Shown piece after piece: positions 12,286 through 23,448 of a DNA stretch of 64,000 nt. How positions within the stretch are numbered: position 1 is the stretch's first letter; each line of letters starts with the position of its first letter. The position numbers and the translations under genes are program-made. Under the pieces are notes generated by a model. That model did not search any database, was not told where the DNA came from, and saw only the letters and a list, made by a program, of their open reading frames with translations. This DNA is from Limanda limanda (taxonomy: Eukaryota; Chordata; Actinopteri; Pleuronectiformes; Pleuronectidae). Location: positions 31,217,400 through 31,281,399 of the forward strand of contig NC_083638.1 in assembly GCF_963576545.1 (NCBI RefSeq). The letters run 5' to 3'.

Positions 12286-14638
12286 CTAGGGCTACGTTGT
12301 AGCACTTGAGGGCCCGAGCACCTGCACGTTGAACCCTGTTGCCGTCGGGGGAGAGAGCGGTCGATGACCAAGCGCACGTCTCCGCGTTGGATGCGTTTTC
12401 CTCTCTGTGGCAAGGATAAAAGCTTCACTTCCTTTAGCCACCAGGGGGCGCTGTGATTTAAAGTCATGATTTCTGTGTAGATGTCATCAGGCTGGGACTC
12501 TAGTCTTACATGTCTAGTTTGGACTCAATTGGACAATAAACGCTTCACTTCATGTAGCCACCAGGGGGCGCTGTGATTTAAAGTCATGATTTCTGTGTAG
12601 ATGTCATCAGGCTGGGACTCTAGTCTTACATGTCTAGTTTGGACTCAATTGGACAATAAACACTTCACTTCCTGTAGCCACCAGGGGGCGCTGTGATTTA
12701 AAGTCATGATTTCTGTGTAGATGTCATCAGGCAGGGACTCTAGTCTTACATGTCTAGTTTGGTACAGTTTGACATGGTTGAGGTCAGTGGATGAGGAGGA
12801 ACACATCCAAGTGTAAGACATGCAAAAAAAAAGACATTTCCTGTTGCCACCAGGGGGCGCTATGATATTAAGTCATGATTTCAGTGCAGATGTCTTCAGG
12901 TTGTGACTCTTGTCTTATGTGTGTAGTTTGGAATCTATTGGAACAAATATGGCTGAGATACAGAACCTCGTGTTTTGATGGCGTTTAATCAAACTTTGAC
13001 GCCACGCCACGGTCACACGGTGTGGCGAAAAGTTGATTTTTTAAGTCAACTTTGTTCTCCATTTTGTTGTGATGACACTCATCTGAATTTGAAGTTGATC
13101 TGATGAAAGCCCTGGGACAAGTACATTAAAGTAAAAATCGCCAAAAATGGCCAAAATGGCCACTAAATCCAAAATGGCGGGCTTCCTGTTGCGTTTTTCA
13201 TAATGCCCCTTGAGACTTTTTTTCAGGATTAGTCACGATACACCTCTTGCCCGATTTTGGTGAAAATCAGTTATGTGGAAACCTAGGGGTTGTGTTCCAG
13301 GGGGCGCTGTTGAGCCATTTCGCCACGCCCATTTCCAAATACTCCAGAATACGTAAATTTTCACCACTTACTAACTTACTGCAAAGTTTCTAGTTGATGA
13401 ACTTTGACGCAACGCCACGGTCACACGGTGTGACGAACGATAAATCCCTAAGTCAGTTTTTATCTCCATCTTGTTGTGATGACACTCATCTGAATTTAAA
13501 GTTGAACTGATGAAAGCCCTGGGACAAGTATGTCAAAGTAAAAATGTGGAGTATGGTCAAAATGGCCACTGAATCCAAAATGGCGGGCTTCCTGTTTGGT
13601 CTAACATATTGATCCAAGAGACTTATTTGTTTGTTATGAAAAGACACATGCCATACTCAATTTTTGTACATGTCGGCCAATTGTAGTGCCGGGGCTGCCC
13701 TTTAGGGGGCGCTAGTCAGTTTTTTTGCCACGCCCATTTCTTCAAACCATATGAATATCTTCGGGGGGGGATGTTAACACACACATGTAGTTTGAGTGAG
13801 ATGGAACCATGAACACGGAAGTTACAGCAATTTCGTGTTTCACGGCGAGCTGATGAACTTTGATGCCACGCCATTAATACTGTGTTTGACGAAAAGTCAC
13901 AGTAATCTTACATCTTCATTATCAATGTCTTGAGACCCATTTGAAAGAGTTTGACATGGTTGAGGTCAGTGGATGAGGAGGAATAAATCCAAGTGTAAGA
14001 CATGCAAAAAACAAGACATTTCCTGTTGCCACCAGGGGGCGCTGTGATATTAAGTCATTATTTCAGTGCAGAGGTCATTAGGCCGGCTCTCTTGTCTTAT
14101 GTGTGTAGTTTGGACCCGATTGGACCGTGTTTGTCCGAGATACAGAACCTCGTGTTTTGATGGCGTTTAATCAAACTTTGACGCCACGCCACGGTCACAC
14201 AGTGTGACGAAAAGTTGATTTTTTTAAGTCAGTTTTTTTCTCCATCTTGTTGTGATGACACTCATCTGAATTTGAAGTTGATTTGATGAAAGCCCTTGGA
14301 CAAGTACGACAAAGCAAAAATCGCAAAAATGGCCAAAATTGCCACTAAATCCAAAATGGCGGGCTTCCTGTTGCGTTTTTCATAATGCCCTTTGTGACTT
14401 TTTTTCATGATTAGTCACGATATACCTCTTGCCCGATTTTGGTGAAAATCGGTTATGTGGAAACCTAGGGGCTGGGTTCCAGGGGGCGCTGTTGAGCCAT
14501 TTTGCCACGCCCATTTCCAAATTCTCCAGAATACGTAAATTTTCACCACTCACTAATTATCTGCAAAGTTTGGTAGGAAGTTGAGCATGTTAAAGCCCTC
14601 AAAAAGCCAATTCATTTGGGTTAGAATAATAATAAGAA
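12286..14638 (+). repeat. array unit 5, internally rearranged
   Basis: After three 120-bp repeats (about 12425-12760) the sequence jumps at about 12762 from minisatellite ('TCTAGTTTGG') straight into the start of half B. At about 13390 it jumps from the end of half B ('GCAAAGTTTC') back into the middle of half A ('TAGTTGATGAACTTTGACGC'), and a second half B follows. The result is A(truncated)-B-A(partial)-B, a visible product of unequal exchange or template switching. Confidence 0.7.
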
Positions 14639-16614
14639 CTAGGGCTACGTTGTAGCACTTGCGGGCCCGAGCACCTGCACGTTGAAGCCTGTTGCCGTCA
14701 GGGGAGAGAGCGGTCGATGACCAAGCGCACGTCTCCGCGTTGGATGCGTTTTCCTCTCTCTGGCAAGGATAAAAGCTTCACTTCCTGTAGCCACCAGGGG
14801 GCGCTGTGATTTAAAGTCATGATTTCTGTGTAGATGTCATCAGGCTGGGACTCTAGTCTTACATGTCTAGTTTGGACTCAATTGGACAATAAACGCTTCA
14901 CTTCCTGTAGCCACCAGGGGGCGCTGTGATTTAAAGTCATGATTTCTGTGTAGATGTCATCAGGCCGGGACTCTAGTCTTACATGTCTAGTTTGGACTCA
15001 ATTGGACAATAAACATTTCACTTCCTGTAGCCACCAATCAATTGGACAATAAACGCAATTGGACAATAAACGCTTCACTTCCTGTAGCCACCAGGGGGCG
15101 CTGTGATTTTAAGTCATGATTTCTGTGTAGATGTCATCAGGCCGGGACTCTAGTCTTACATGTCTAGTTTGCACTCGATTGGACAATATATGTCCGAGCT
15201 AAGAACCTCGTGTTTTGATGGCGTTTAATCAAACTTCAACGCCACGGTCACACGGCCTTAAAACCATATGAAGATCTCCGGGGGGGGGCTGTCGATACAC
15301 ACATGTAGTTTGAGTGAGATAGAACCATGAACACGGAAGTTACAGCATTTGGTGTTTCACGGCGAGTTGATGAACTTTGACGCCACGCCACGGTAACACG
15401 GTGTGACGAACGATAAATCCCTAAATCAATTTTTATCTCCATCTTGTTGTGATGACACTCATCTGAATTTAAAGTTGAACTGATAAAAGCCCTGGGACAA
15501 GTACATCAAAGTAAAAATGGTGAATATGGCCAAAATGGCCACTAAATCCAAAATGGCGGACTTCCTGTTTGGTTTAACCTATCGATCCAAGAGACTTATT
15601 TGTTTGTAATGGAAAGACACATGCCCTAATACATTTTTGTACAAGTCGGCCAATCGTAGCGCCGGGGCTGCCCTTTAGGGGGCGCTAGTCAGTTTTTTTG
15701 CCACGCCCATTTCTTAAAACCATATGAATGTCTTCAAGGGGGGGATGTTAATACACACATGTAGTTTGAGGGAGATGGACCCATGAACACGGAAGTTACA
15801 GCAATTTCGTGTTTCACGGCGAGCTGATGAACTTTGATGCCACGCCATTACTATGGCGTTTGACGAAAAGTCACAGTATTCTTATATCTTCATTATCAAT
15901 GTCTTGAGACCCATTTGATACAGTTTGACATGGTTGAGGTCAGTGGATGAGGAGAAACACATCCAAGTGTAAGACATGCAAAAAAAAAGACATTTCCTGT
16001 TGCCACCAGGGGGCGCTATGATAATAAGTCATGATTTCAGTGCAGATGTCTTCAGGTCGTGATTCTTGTCTTATGTGTGTAGTTTGGACTCGATTGGATC
16101 GTGTTTGTCCGAGATACAGAACCTCGTGTTTTGATGGCGTTTAATCAAACTTTGATGCCACGCCAAGGTCACACGGTGTGGCGAAAAGTTGATTTTTTAA
16201 GTCAACTTTTTTCTCCATCTTGTTGTGATGACACTCATCTGAATTTGAAGTTGATCTGATGAAAGCCCTGGGACAAGTACATTAAAGTAACAATCGCCAA
16301 AATGGCCAAAATGGCCACTAAATCCAAAATGGCGGGCTTCCTGTTGCGTTTTTCATAATGCCCTTTGTGACTTTTTTTCATGATTAGTCACGATACACCT
16401 CTTGCCCGATTTTGGTGAAAATCGGTTATGTGGAAACCTAGGGGCTGGGTTCCAGGGGGCGCTGTTGAGCCATTTTGCCACGCCCATTTCCAAATACTCC
16501 AGAATACGTAAATTTTCACCACTTACTAATTTACTGCAAAGTTTGGTAAGAAGTTCAGCATGTTAAAGCTCTCAAAAAGCCAATTCACTTTAGTCACAAT
16601 AATAATAATAAGAA
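14639..16614 (+). repeat. array unit 6
   Basis: Left terminus, then two full 120-bp repeats, an interrupted third (about 15015-15062, where 'CAATTGGACAATAAACG' is repeated) and a fourth, followed by half A and half B. There is no right terminus. Confidence 0.7.
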
Positions 16615-18724
16615 CTAGGGCTACGTTGTAGCACTTGCGGGCCCGAGCACCTGCACGTTGAAGCCTGTTGCCTTCGGGGGAGAGAACGGTCGATGACCAA
16701 GCGCACGTCTCCGCGTTGGATGCGTTTTCCTCTCTGTGGCAAGGATAAAAGCTTCACTTCCTGTAGCCACCAGGGGGCGCTGTGATTTAAAGTCATGATT
16801 TCTGTGTAGATGTCATCAGGCTGGGACTCTAGTCTTACATGTCTAGTTTGGACTCAATTGGACAATAAACGCTTCACTTCATGTAGCCACCAGGGGGCGC
16901 TGTGATTTAAAGTCATGATTTCTGTGTAGATGTCATCAGGCTGGGACTCTAGTCTTACATGTCTAGTTTGGACTCAATTGGACAATAAACACTTCACTTC
17001 CTGTAGCCACCAGGGGGCTCTGTGATTTAAAGTCATGATTTCTGTGTAGATGTCATCAGGCCGGGACTCTAGTCTTACATGTCTAGTTTGGACTCTATTG
17101 GACAATAAACACTTCACTTCCTGTAGCCACCAGGGGGCGCTGTGATTTAAAGTCATGATTTCTGTGTAGATGTCATCAGGCCGGGACTCTAGTCTTACAT
17201 GTCTAGTTTGGACTCGATTGGACAATATATGTCCGAGCTAAGAACCTCGTGTTTTGATGGCGTTTAATCAAACTTCGACGCCACGGTCACACGGCCTTAA
17301 AACCATATGAAGATCTCCGGGGGGGGGGCTGTCGATACACACATGTAGTTTGAGTGAGATAGAACCATGAACACGGAAGTTACAGCATTTGGTGTTTCAC
17401 GGCGAGTTGATGAACTTTGACGCCACGCCACGGTCACACGGTGTGACGAACGATAAATCCCTAAATCAATTTTTATCTCCATCTTGTTGTGATGACACTC
17501 ATCTGAATTTAAAGTTGAACTGATAAAAGCCCTGGGACAAGTACATCAAAGTAAAAATGGTGAATATGGCCAAAATGGCCACTAAATCCAAAATGGCGGA
17601 CTTCCTGTTTGGTTTAACCTATCGATCCAAGAGACTTTTTTGTTTGTAATGGAAAGACACATGCCCTAATACATTTTTGTACAAGTCGGCCAATCGTAGC
17701 GCCGGGGCTGCCCTTTAGGGGGCGCTAGTCAGTTTTTTTGCCACGCCCATTTCTTAAAACCATATGAATGTCTTCAAGGGGGGGATGTTAATACACACAT
17801 GTAGTTTGAGGGAGATGGACCCATGAACACGGAAGTTACAGCAATTTCGTGTTTCACGGCGAGCTGATGAACTTTGATGCCACGCCATTACTATGGCGTT
17901 TGACGAAAAGTCACAGTATTCTTATATCTTCATTATCAATGTCTTGAGACCCATTTGATACAGTTTGACATGGTTGAGGTCAGTGGATGAGGAGGAACAC
18001 ATCCAAGTGTAAGACATGCAAAAAAAAAGACATGTCCTGTTGCCACCAGGGGGCGCTATGATATTAAGTCATGATTTCAGTGCAGATGTCTTCAGGTCGT
18101 GACTCTTGTCTTATGTGTGTAGTTTGGAATCGATTGGAACAAATATGTCTGAGATACTGAACCTCGTGTTTTGATGGCGTTTAATCAAACTTTGACGCCA
18201 CGCCACGGTCACACGGTGTTGCGAAAAGTTGATTTTTTAAGTCAACTTTGTTCTCCATCTTGTTGTGATGACACTCATCTGAATTTGAAGTTGATCTGAT
18301 GAAAGCCCTGGGACAAGTACATTAAAGTAAAAATCGCCAAAAATGGCCAAAATGGCCACTAAATCCAAAATGGCGGGCTTCCTGTTGCGTTTTTCATAAT
18401 GCCCCTTGAGACTTTTTTTCAGGATTAGTCACGATACACCTCTTGCCCGATTTTGGTGAAAATCAGTTATGTGGAAACCTAGGGGCTGGGTGGAAACCTA
18501 GGGGTTGTGTTCCAGGGGGCGCTGTTGAGCCATTTCGCCACGCCCATTTCCAAATACTCCAGAATACGTAAATTTTCACCACTTACTAACTTACTGCAAA
18601 GTTTCATAACTTTTTGAGCACGTTAAAGCCCTCAAAAAGCCCATCCTTTTGTGTGAAAAATAATAATAATAATAATCATTACAATTTCAATAGGGCCTCT
18701 CACCATTCGGTGCTCGGGCCCTAA
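16615..18724 (+). repeat. array unit 7
   Basis: A complete unit with four 120-bp repeats (about 16750-17230). Near 18480 it carries a short duplication, 'GGAAACCTAGGGGCTGGGT' followed by 'GGAAACCTAGGGGTTGTGT'. Unit 9 has the same duplication, so the two share an ancestor. The right terminus abuts unit 8 directly. Confidence 0.7.
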
Positions 18725-20706
18725 CTAGGGCTACGTTGTAGCACTTGCGGGCCCGAGCACCTGCACGTTGATGCCTGTTGCAGTCGGGGGAGAGAGCGGT
18801 CGATGACCAGGCGCACGTCTCTGCGTTGGATGCGTTTTCCTCTCTGTGGCAAGGATAAAAGCTTCACTTCCTGTAGCCACCAGGGGGGGCTGTGATTTAA
18901 AGTCATGATTTCTGTGTAGATGTCATCAGGCTGGGACTCTAGTCATACATGTCTAGTTTGGACTCAATTGGACAATAAACGCTTCACTTCCTGTAGCCAC
19001 CAGGGGGCGCTGTGATTTAAAGTCATGATTTCTGTGTAGATGTCATCAGGCCGGGACTCTAGTCTTACATGTCTAGTTTGGACTCAATTGGACAATAAAC
19101 ATTTCACTTCCTGTAGCCACCAGGGGGCGCTGTGATTTTAAGTCATGATTTCTGTGTAGATGTCATCAGGCCGAGACTCTAGTCTTACATGTCTAGTTTG
19201 CACTCGATTGGACAATATATGTCCGAGCTAAGAACCTCGTGTTTTGATGGCGTTTAATCAAACTTCAACGCCACGGTCACACGGCCTTAAAACCATATGA
19301 AGATCTCCGGGGGGGGGCTGTCGATACACACATGTAGTTTGAGTGAGATAGAACCATGAACACAGAAGTTACAGCATTTGGTGTTTCACGGCGATTTGAT
19401 GAACTTTGACGCCACGCCACGGTCACACGGTGTGACGAACGATAAATCCCTAAATCAATTTTTATCTCCATCTTGTTGTGATGACACTCATCTGAATTTA
19501 AAGTTGAACTGATAAAAGCCCTGGGACAAGTACATCAAAGTAAAAATGGTGAATATGGCCAAAATGGCCACTAAATCCAAAATGGCGGACTTCCTGTTTG
19601 GTTTATCCTATCGATCCAAGAGACTTATTTGTTTGTAATGGAAAGACACATGCCCTAATACATTTTTGTACAAGTCGGCCAATCGTAGCGCCGGGGCTGC
19701 CCTTTAGGGGGCGCTAGTCAGTTTTTTTGCCACGCCCATTTCTTAAAACCATATGAATGTCTTCAAGGGGGGGATGTTAATACACACATGTAGTTTGAGG
19801 GAGATGGAACCATGAACACGGAAGTTACAGCAATTTCGTGTTTCACGGCGAGCTGATGAACTTTGATGCCACGCCATTACTATGGCGTTTGACGAAAAGT
19901 CACAGTATTCTTATATCTTCATTATCAATGTTTTGAGACCCATTTGATACAGTTTGACATGGTTGAGGTCAGTGGATGAGGAGAAACACATCCAAGTGTA
20001 AGACATGCAAAAAAAAAGACATTTCCTGTTGCCACCAGGGGGCGCTATGATAATAAGTCATGATTTCAGTGCAGATGTCTTCAGGTCGTGATTCTTGTCT
20101 TTTGTGTGTAGTTTGGACTCGATTGGATCGTGTTTGTCCGAGATACAGAACCTCGTGTTTTGATGGCGTTTAATCAAACTTTGACGCCACGCCAAGGTCA
20201 CACGGTGTGGCGAAAAGTTGATTTTTTAAGTCAACTTTTTTCTCCATCTTGTTGTGATGACACTCATCTGAATTTGAAGTTGATCTGATGAAAGCCCTGG
20301 GACAAGTACATTAAAGTAACAATCGCCAAAATGGCCAAAATGGCCACTAAATCCAAAATGGCGGGCTTCCTGTTGCGTTTTTCATAATGCCCTTTGTGAC
20401 TTTTTTTCATGATTAGTCACGATACACCTCTTGCCCGATTTTGGTGAAAATCGGTTATGTGGAAACCTAGGGGCTGGGTTCCAGGGGGCGCTGTTGAGCC
20501 ATTTTGCCACGCCCATTTCCAAATACACCAGAATACGTAAATTTTCACCACTCTCAAATTTTCTGCAAAGTTTGGTAAGAAGTTCAGCATGTTAAAGCCC
20601 TCAAAAAGCCAATTCACTTTAGTCACAATAATAATAATAATAATAATAATAAGAATAATCCTTACAATTTCAATAGGGCCTCTCACCATTCGGTGCTCGG
20701 GCCCTA
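18725..20706 (+). repeat. array unit 8
   Basis: A complete unit with three 120-bp repeats (about 18860-19215). Its half A and first half B are very close to those of unit 6. Confidence 0.7.
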
Positions 20707-20820
20707 ATAATAATCATTACAATTTCAATAGGGCCTCTCACCATTCGGTGCTCGGGCCCTAATAATAATAATCATTACAATTTCAATAGGGCCTCTCACC
20801 ATTCGGTGCTCGGGCCCTAA
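20654..20820 (+). repeat. three stacked copies of the element's right terminus
   Basis: Three consecutive ~50-bp modules read (C/T)CTTACAATTTCAATAGGG or ATTACAATTTCAATAGGG and end CCATTCGGTGCTCGGGCCCTAA. Each can fold a small hairpin (CACC-ATTC-GGTG). The modules are separated only by AAT repeats. The first is the end of unit 8; the other two have no element body. Confidence 0.8.
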
Positions 20821-23166
20821 CTAGGGCTACGTTGTAGCACTTGCGGGCCCGAGCACCTGCACGTTGAAGCCTGTTGCGGTCGGGGGAGAGAGCGGTCGAT
20901 GACCAAGCGCACGTCTCCGCGTTGGATGCGTTTTCCTCTCTGTGGCAAGGATAAAAGCTTCACTTCCTGTAGCCACCAGGGGGCGCTGTGATTTAAAGTC
21001 ATGATTTCTGTGTAGATGTCATCAGGCTGGGACTCTAGTCTTACATGTCTAGTTTGGACTCAATTGGACAATAAACGCTTCACTTCCTGTAGCCACCAGG
21101 GGGTGCTGTGATTTAAAGTCATGATTTCTGTGTAGATGTCATCAGGCTGGGACTCTAGTCTTACATGTGTAGTTTGGACTCAATTGGACAATAAACGCTT
21201 CACTACCTGTAGCCACCAGGGGGCGCTGTGATTTAAAGTCATGATTTCTGTGTAGATGTCATCAGGCCAGGACTCTTGTCTTATGTGTCTAGTTTGGACT
21301 TGATTGGACAATATATGTCCGAGATACAGAACCTCGTGTTTTGATGGCGTTTAATCAAACTTCGACGCCACGGTCACACGGCCTTAAAACCATATGAATA
21401 TCTTCAGGGGGGGGCTGTTGATTCACACATGTAGTTTGAGTGAGATGGAACCATGAACACTGAAGTTACAGCAATTTCGTGTTTCACGGCGAGTTGATGA
21501 ACTTTGACGCCACGCCACGGTCACACGGTGTGACGAAAAACCAATCCCTAAATCATTTTTTTATCTCCATCTTGTTGTGATGACACTCATTTGAATTTTA
21601 AGTTGATCTGATGAAAGACCTGGGACAAGTATGTCATAGTAAAAATGTGGAAAATGGCCAAAATGGCCACCAAATCCAAAATGGCGGGCGTCCTGTTTGA
21701 TCTAACATATCAATCCAAGAGACTTATTTGTTTGTTATGAAAAGACACATGTCCCCATAGATTTTTGTACATGTCGACCAATATTAGTGCCGGGGCTGCC
21801 CTTTAGGGGGCGCTAGTCAGTTTTTTTGCCACGCCCATTTCTTAAAACCATATGAATATCTTCAGGGGGGGGATGTTAACACACACATGTAGTTTGAGTG
21901 AGACGGAACCATGAACACTGAAGTTACAGCAATTTCGTGTTTCACGGCGAGCTGATGAACTTTGATGCCACGCCATTAATACTGTGTTTGACGAAAAGTC
22001 ACAGTAATCTTATATCTTCATAATCAATGTCTTGAGACCCATTTGATAGAGTTTGACATGGTTGAGGTCAGTGGATGAGGAGAAATACATCCAAGTGTAA
22101 GACATGCAAAAAAAAAGACATTTCCTGTGGGAGTAAGTCGGCCAATCGTAGCGCCGGGGCTGCCCTTTAGGGGGTGCTAGTCAGTTTTTTTGCCACGCCC
22201 ATTTCTTAAAACCATATGAATGTCTTCAAGGGGGGGATGTTAATACACACATGTAGTTTGAGGGAGATGGACCCATGAACACGGAAGTTACAGCAATTTC
22301 GTGTTTCACGGCGAGCTGATGAACTTTGATGCCACGCCATTACTATGGCGTTTGACGAAAAGTCACAGTATTCTTATTTCTTCATTATCAATGTCTTGAG
22401 ACCCATTTGATACAGTTTGACATGGTTGAGGTCAGTGGATGAGGAGGAACACATCCAAGTGTAAGACATGCAAAAAAAAAGACATTTCCTGTTGCCACCA
22501 GGGGGCGCTATGATATTAAGTCATGATTTCAGTGCAGATGTCTTCAGGTCGTGACTCTTGTCTTATGTGTGTAGTTTGGAATCGATTGGAACAAATATGT
22601 CTGAGATACAGAACCTCGTGTTTTGATGGCGTTTAATCAAACTTTGACGCCACGCCACGGTCACACGGTGTGGCGAAAAGTTGATTTTTTAAGTCAACTT
22701 TTTTCTCCATCTTGTTGTGATGACACTCATCTGAATTTGAAGTTGATCTGATGAAAGCCCTGGGACAAGTACATTAAAGTAAAAATCGCCCAAAATGGCC
22801 ACTAAATCCAAAATGGCGGGCTTCCTGTTGCGTTTTTCATAATGCCCCTTGAGACTTTTTTTCAGGATTAGTCACGATACACCTCTTGCCCGATTTTGGT
22901 GAAAATCAGTTATGTGGAAACCTAGGGGCTGGGTGGAAACCTAGGGGTTGTGTTCCAGGGGGCGCTGTTGAGCCATTTTGCCACGCCCATTTCCAAATAC
23001 TCCAGAATACGTAAATTTTCACCACTTACTAACTTACTGCAAAGTTTCATAACTTTTTGAGCACGTTAAAGCCCTCAAAAAGCCCATCCTTTTGTGTGAA
23101 AAATAATAATAATAATAATCATTACAATTTCAATAGGGCCTCTCACCATTCGGTGCTCGGGCCCTA
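20821..23166 (+). repeat. array unit 9, with internal junction
   Basis: Three 120-bp repeats (about 20960-21310), half A, and the beginning of half B, which breaks at about 22128 ('CATTTCCTGTGGGAGTAAG') and restarts in the late part of half A. A complete half B and the right terminus follow. It shares the 'GGAAACCTAGGGG' duplication (about 22917-22945) with unit 7. Confidence 0.7.
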
Positions 23167-23448
23167 ATAATCCTTACAATTTCAATAGGGCCTCTCACCA
23201 TTCGGTGCTCGGGCCCTAATAATCATTACAATTTCAATAGGGCCTCTCACCATTCGGTGCTCGGGCCCTAATAATAATAATAATCCTTACAATTTCAATA
23301 GGGCCTCTCACCATTCGGTGCTCGGGCCCTAATAAGAATAATCCTTACAATTTCAATAGGGCCTCTCACCATTCGGTGCTCGGGCCCTTATAATAATAAT
23401 CATTACAATTTCAACAGGGCCTCTAACCATTCGGTGCTCGGGCCCTAA
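23115..23448 (+). repeat. six stacked copies of the element's right terminus
   Basis: Six near-identical terminal modules, ending GGTGCTCGGGCCCTAA (the fifth ends in CCCTTA), sit in a row and are separated by 0-15 bases of AAT-type sequence. Only the first belongs to a full unit. The last has drifted ('AACAGGGCCTCTAACC'). This marks the right edge of the array; ordinary intron resumes at 23449. Confidence 0.8.

Larger units (their letters stand above)
4378..22509 (+). promoter_or_regulatory. repeat-borne array of CTCF-type core motifs (first to last)
   Basis: The 15-mer CCACCAGGGGGCGCT, which equals the strong core of the vertebrate CTCF consensus, occurs exactly about 29 times. Starts read by eye are near 4378, 4618, 4858, 6228, 7747, 8656, 8896, 10560, 10680, 11598, 12438, 12558, 12678, 12846, 14027, 14791, 14911, 15088, 16003, 16767, 16887, 17127, 18043, 18997, 19117, 20031, 20975, 21215 and 22495. 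One-base variants occur near 4741, 8536, 8776, 9808, 17007, 18877 and 21095. All are on the + strand. Binding is inferred from the motif alone and may be blocked by DNA methylation. Confidence 0.6.
4354..23448 (+). mobile_element. 19-kb head-to-tail array of a non-autonomous element with CTCF-type motifs
   Basis: About nine tandem copies of a ~2-kb unit in one orientation. A unit starts CTAGGGCTACGTTGTAGCAC and ends GGTGCTCGGGCCCTAA, next to (AAT)n. Each unit has two related halves. Half A opens with 1-5 copies of a 120-bp minisatellite (CTTCACTTCCTGTAGCCACC...). Half B opens with the related GACATTTCCTGTTGCCACC. Both halves continue with 'TCCGAGATACAGAACCTCGT', 'AAAATGGCCACTAAATCC', 'AAAATGGCGGGCTTCCTGTT' and 'TGCCACGCCCATTTC'. 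No transposase is encoded. Joins at 8383/8384, 18724/18725 and 20820/20821 run terminus to terminus without spacer. Short inverted ends, a hairpin near each end, microsatellite targets and tandem joins resemble Helentron/HINE-type non-autonomous rolling-circle elements. That class is inference; an unusual DNA transposon or satellite expansion is possible. Confidence 0.75.

Noticed and set aside
15248..19471. Recurring 61-64-codon minus-strand frames starting MEIKIDLGI
   Set aside because: Same reason: chance frames in half A of the array units, ending at various points with small indels.
8380..21002. Recurring 61-68-codon minus-strand frames starting MTLNHS(A/P)PWWLQEV in array units
   Set aside because: They lie antisense across the left terminus and first 120-bp repeat and recur only because the DNA repeats. 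No domain, no conservation beyond the nucleotide repeat.
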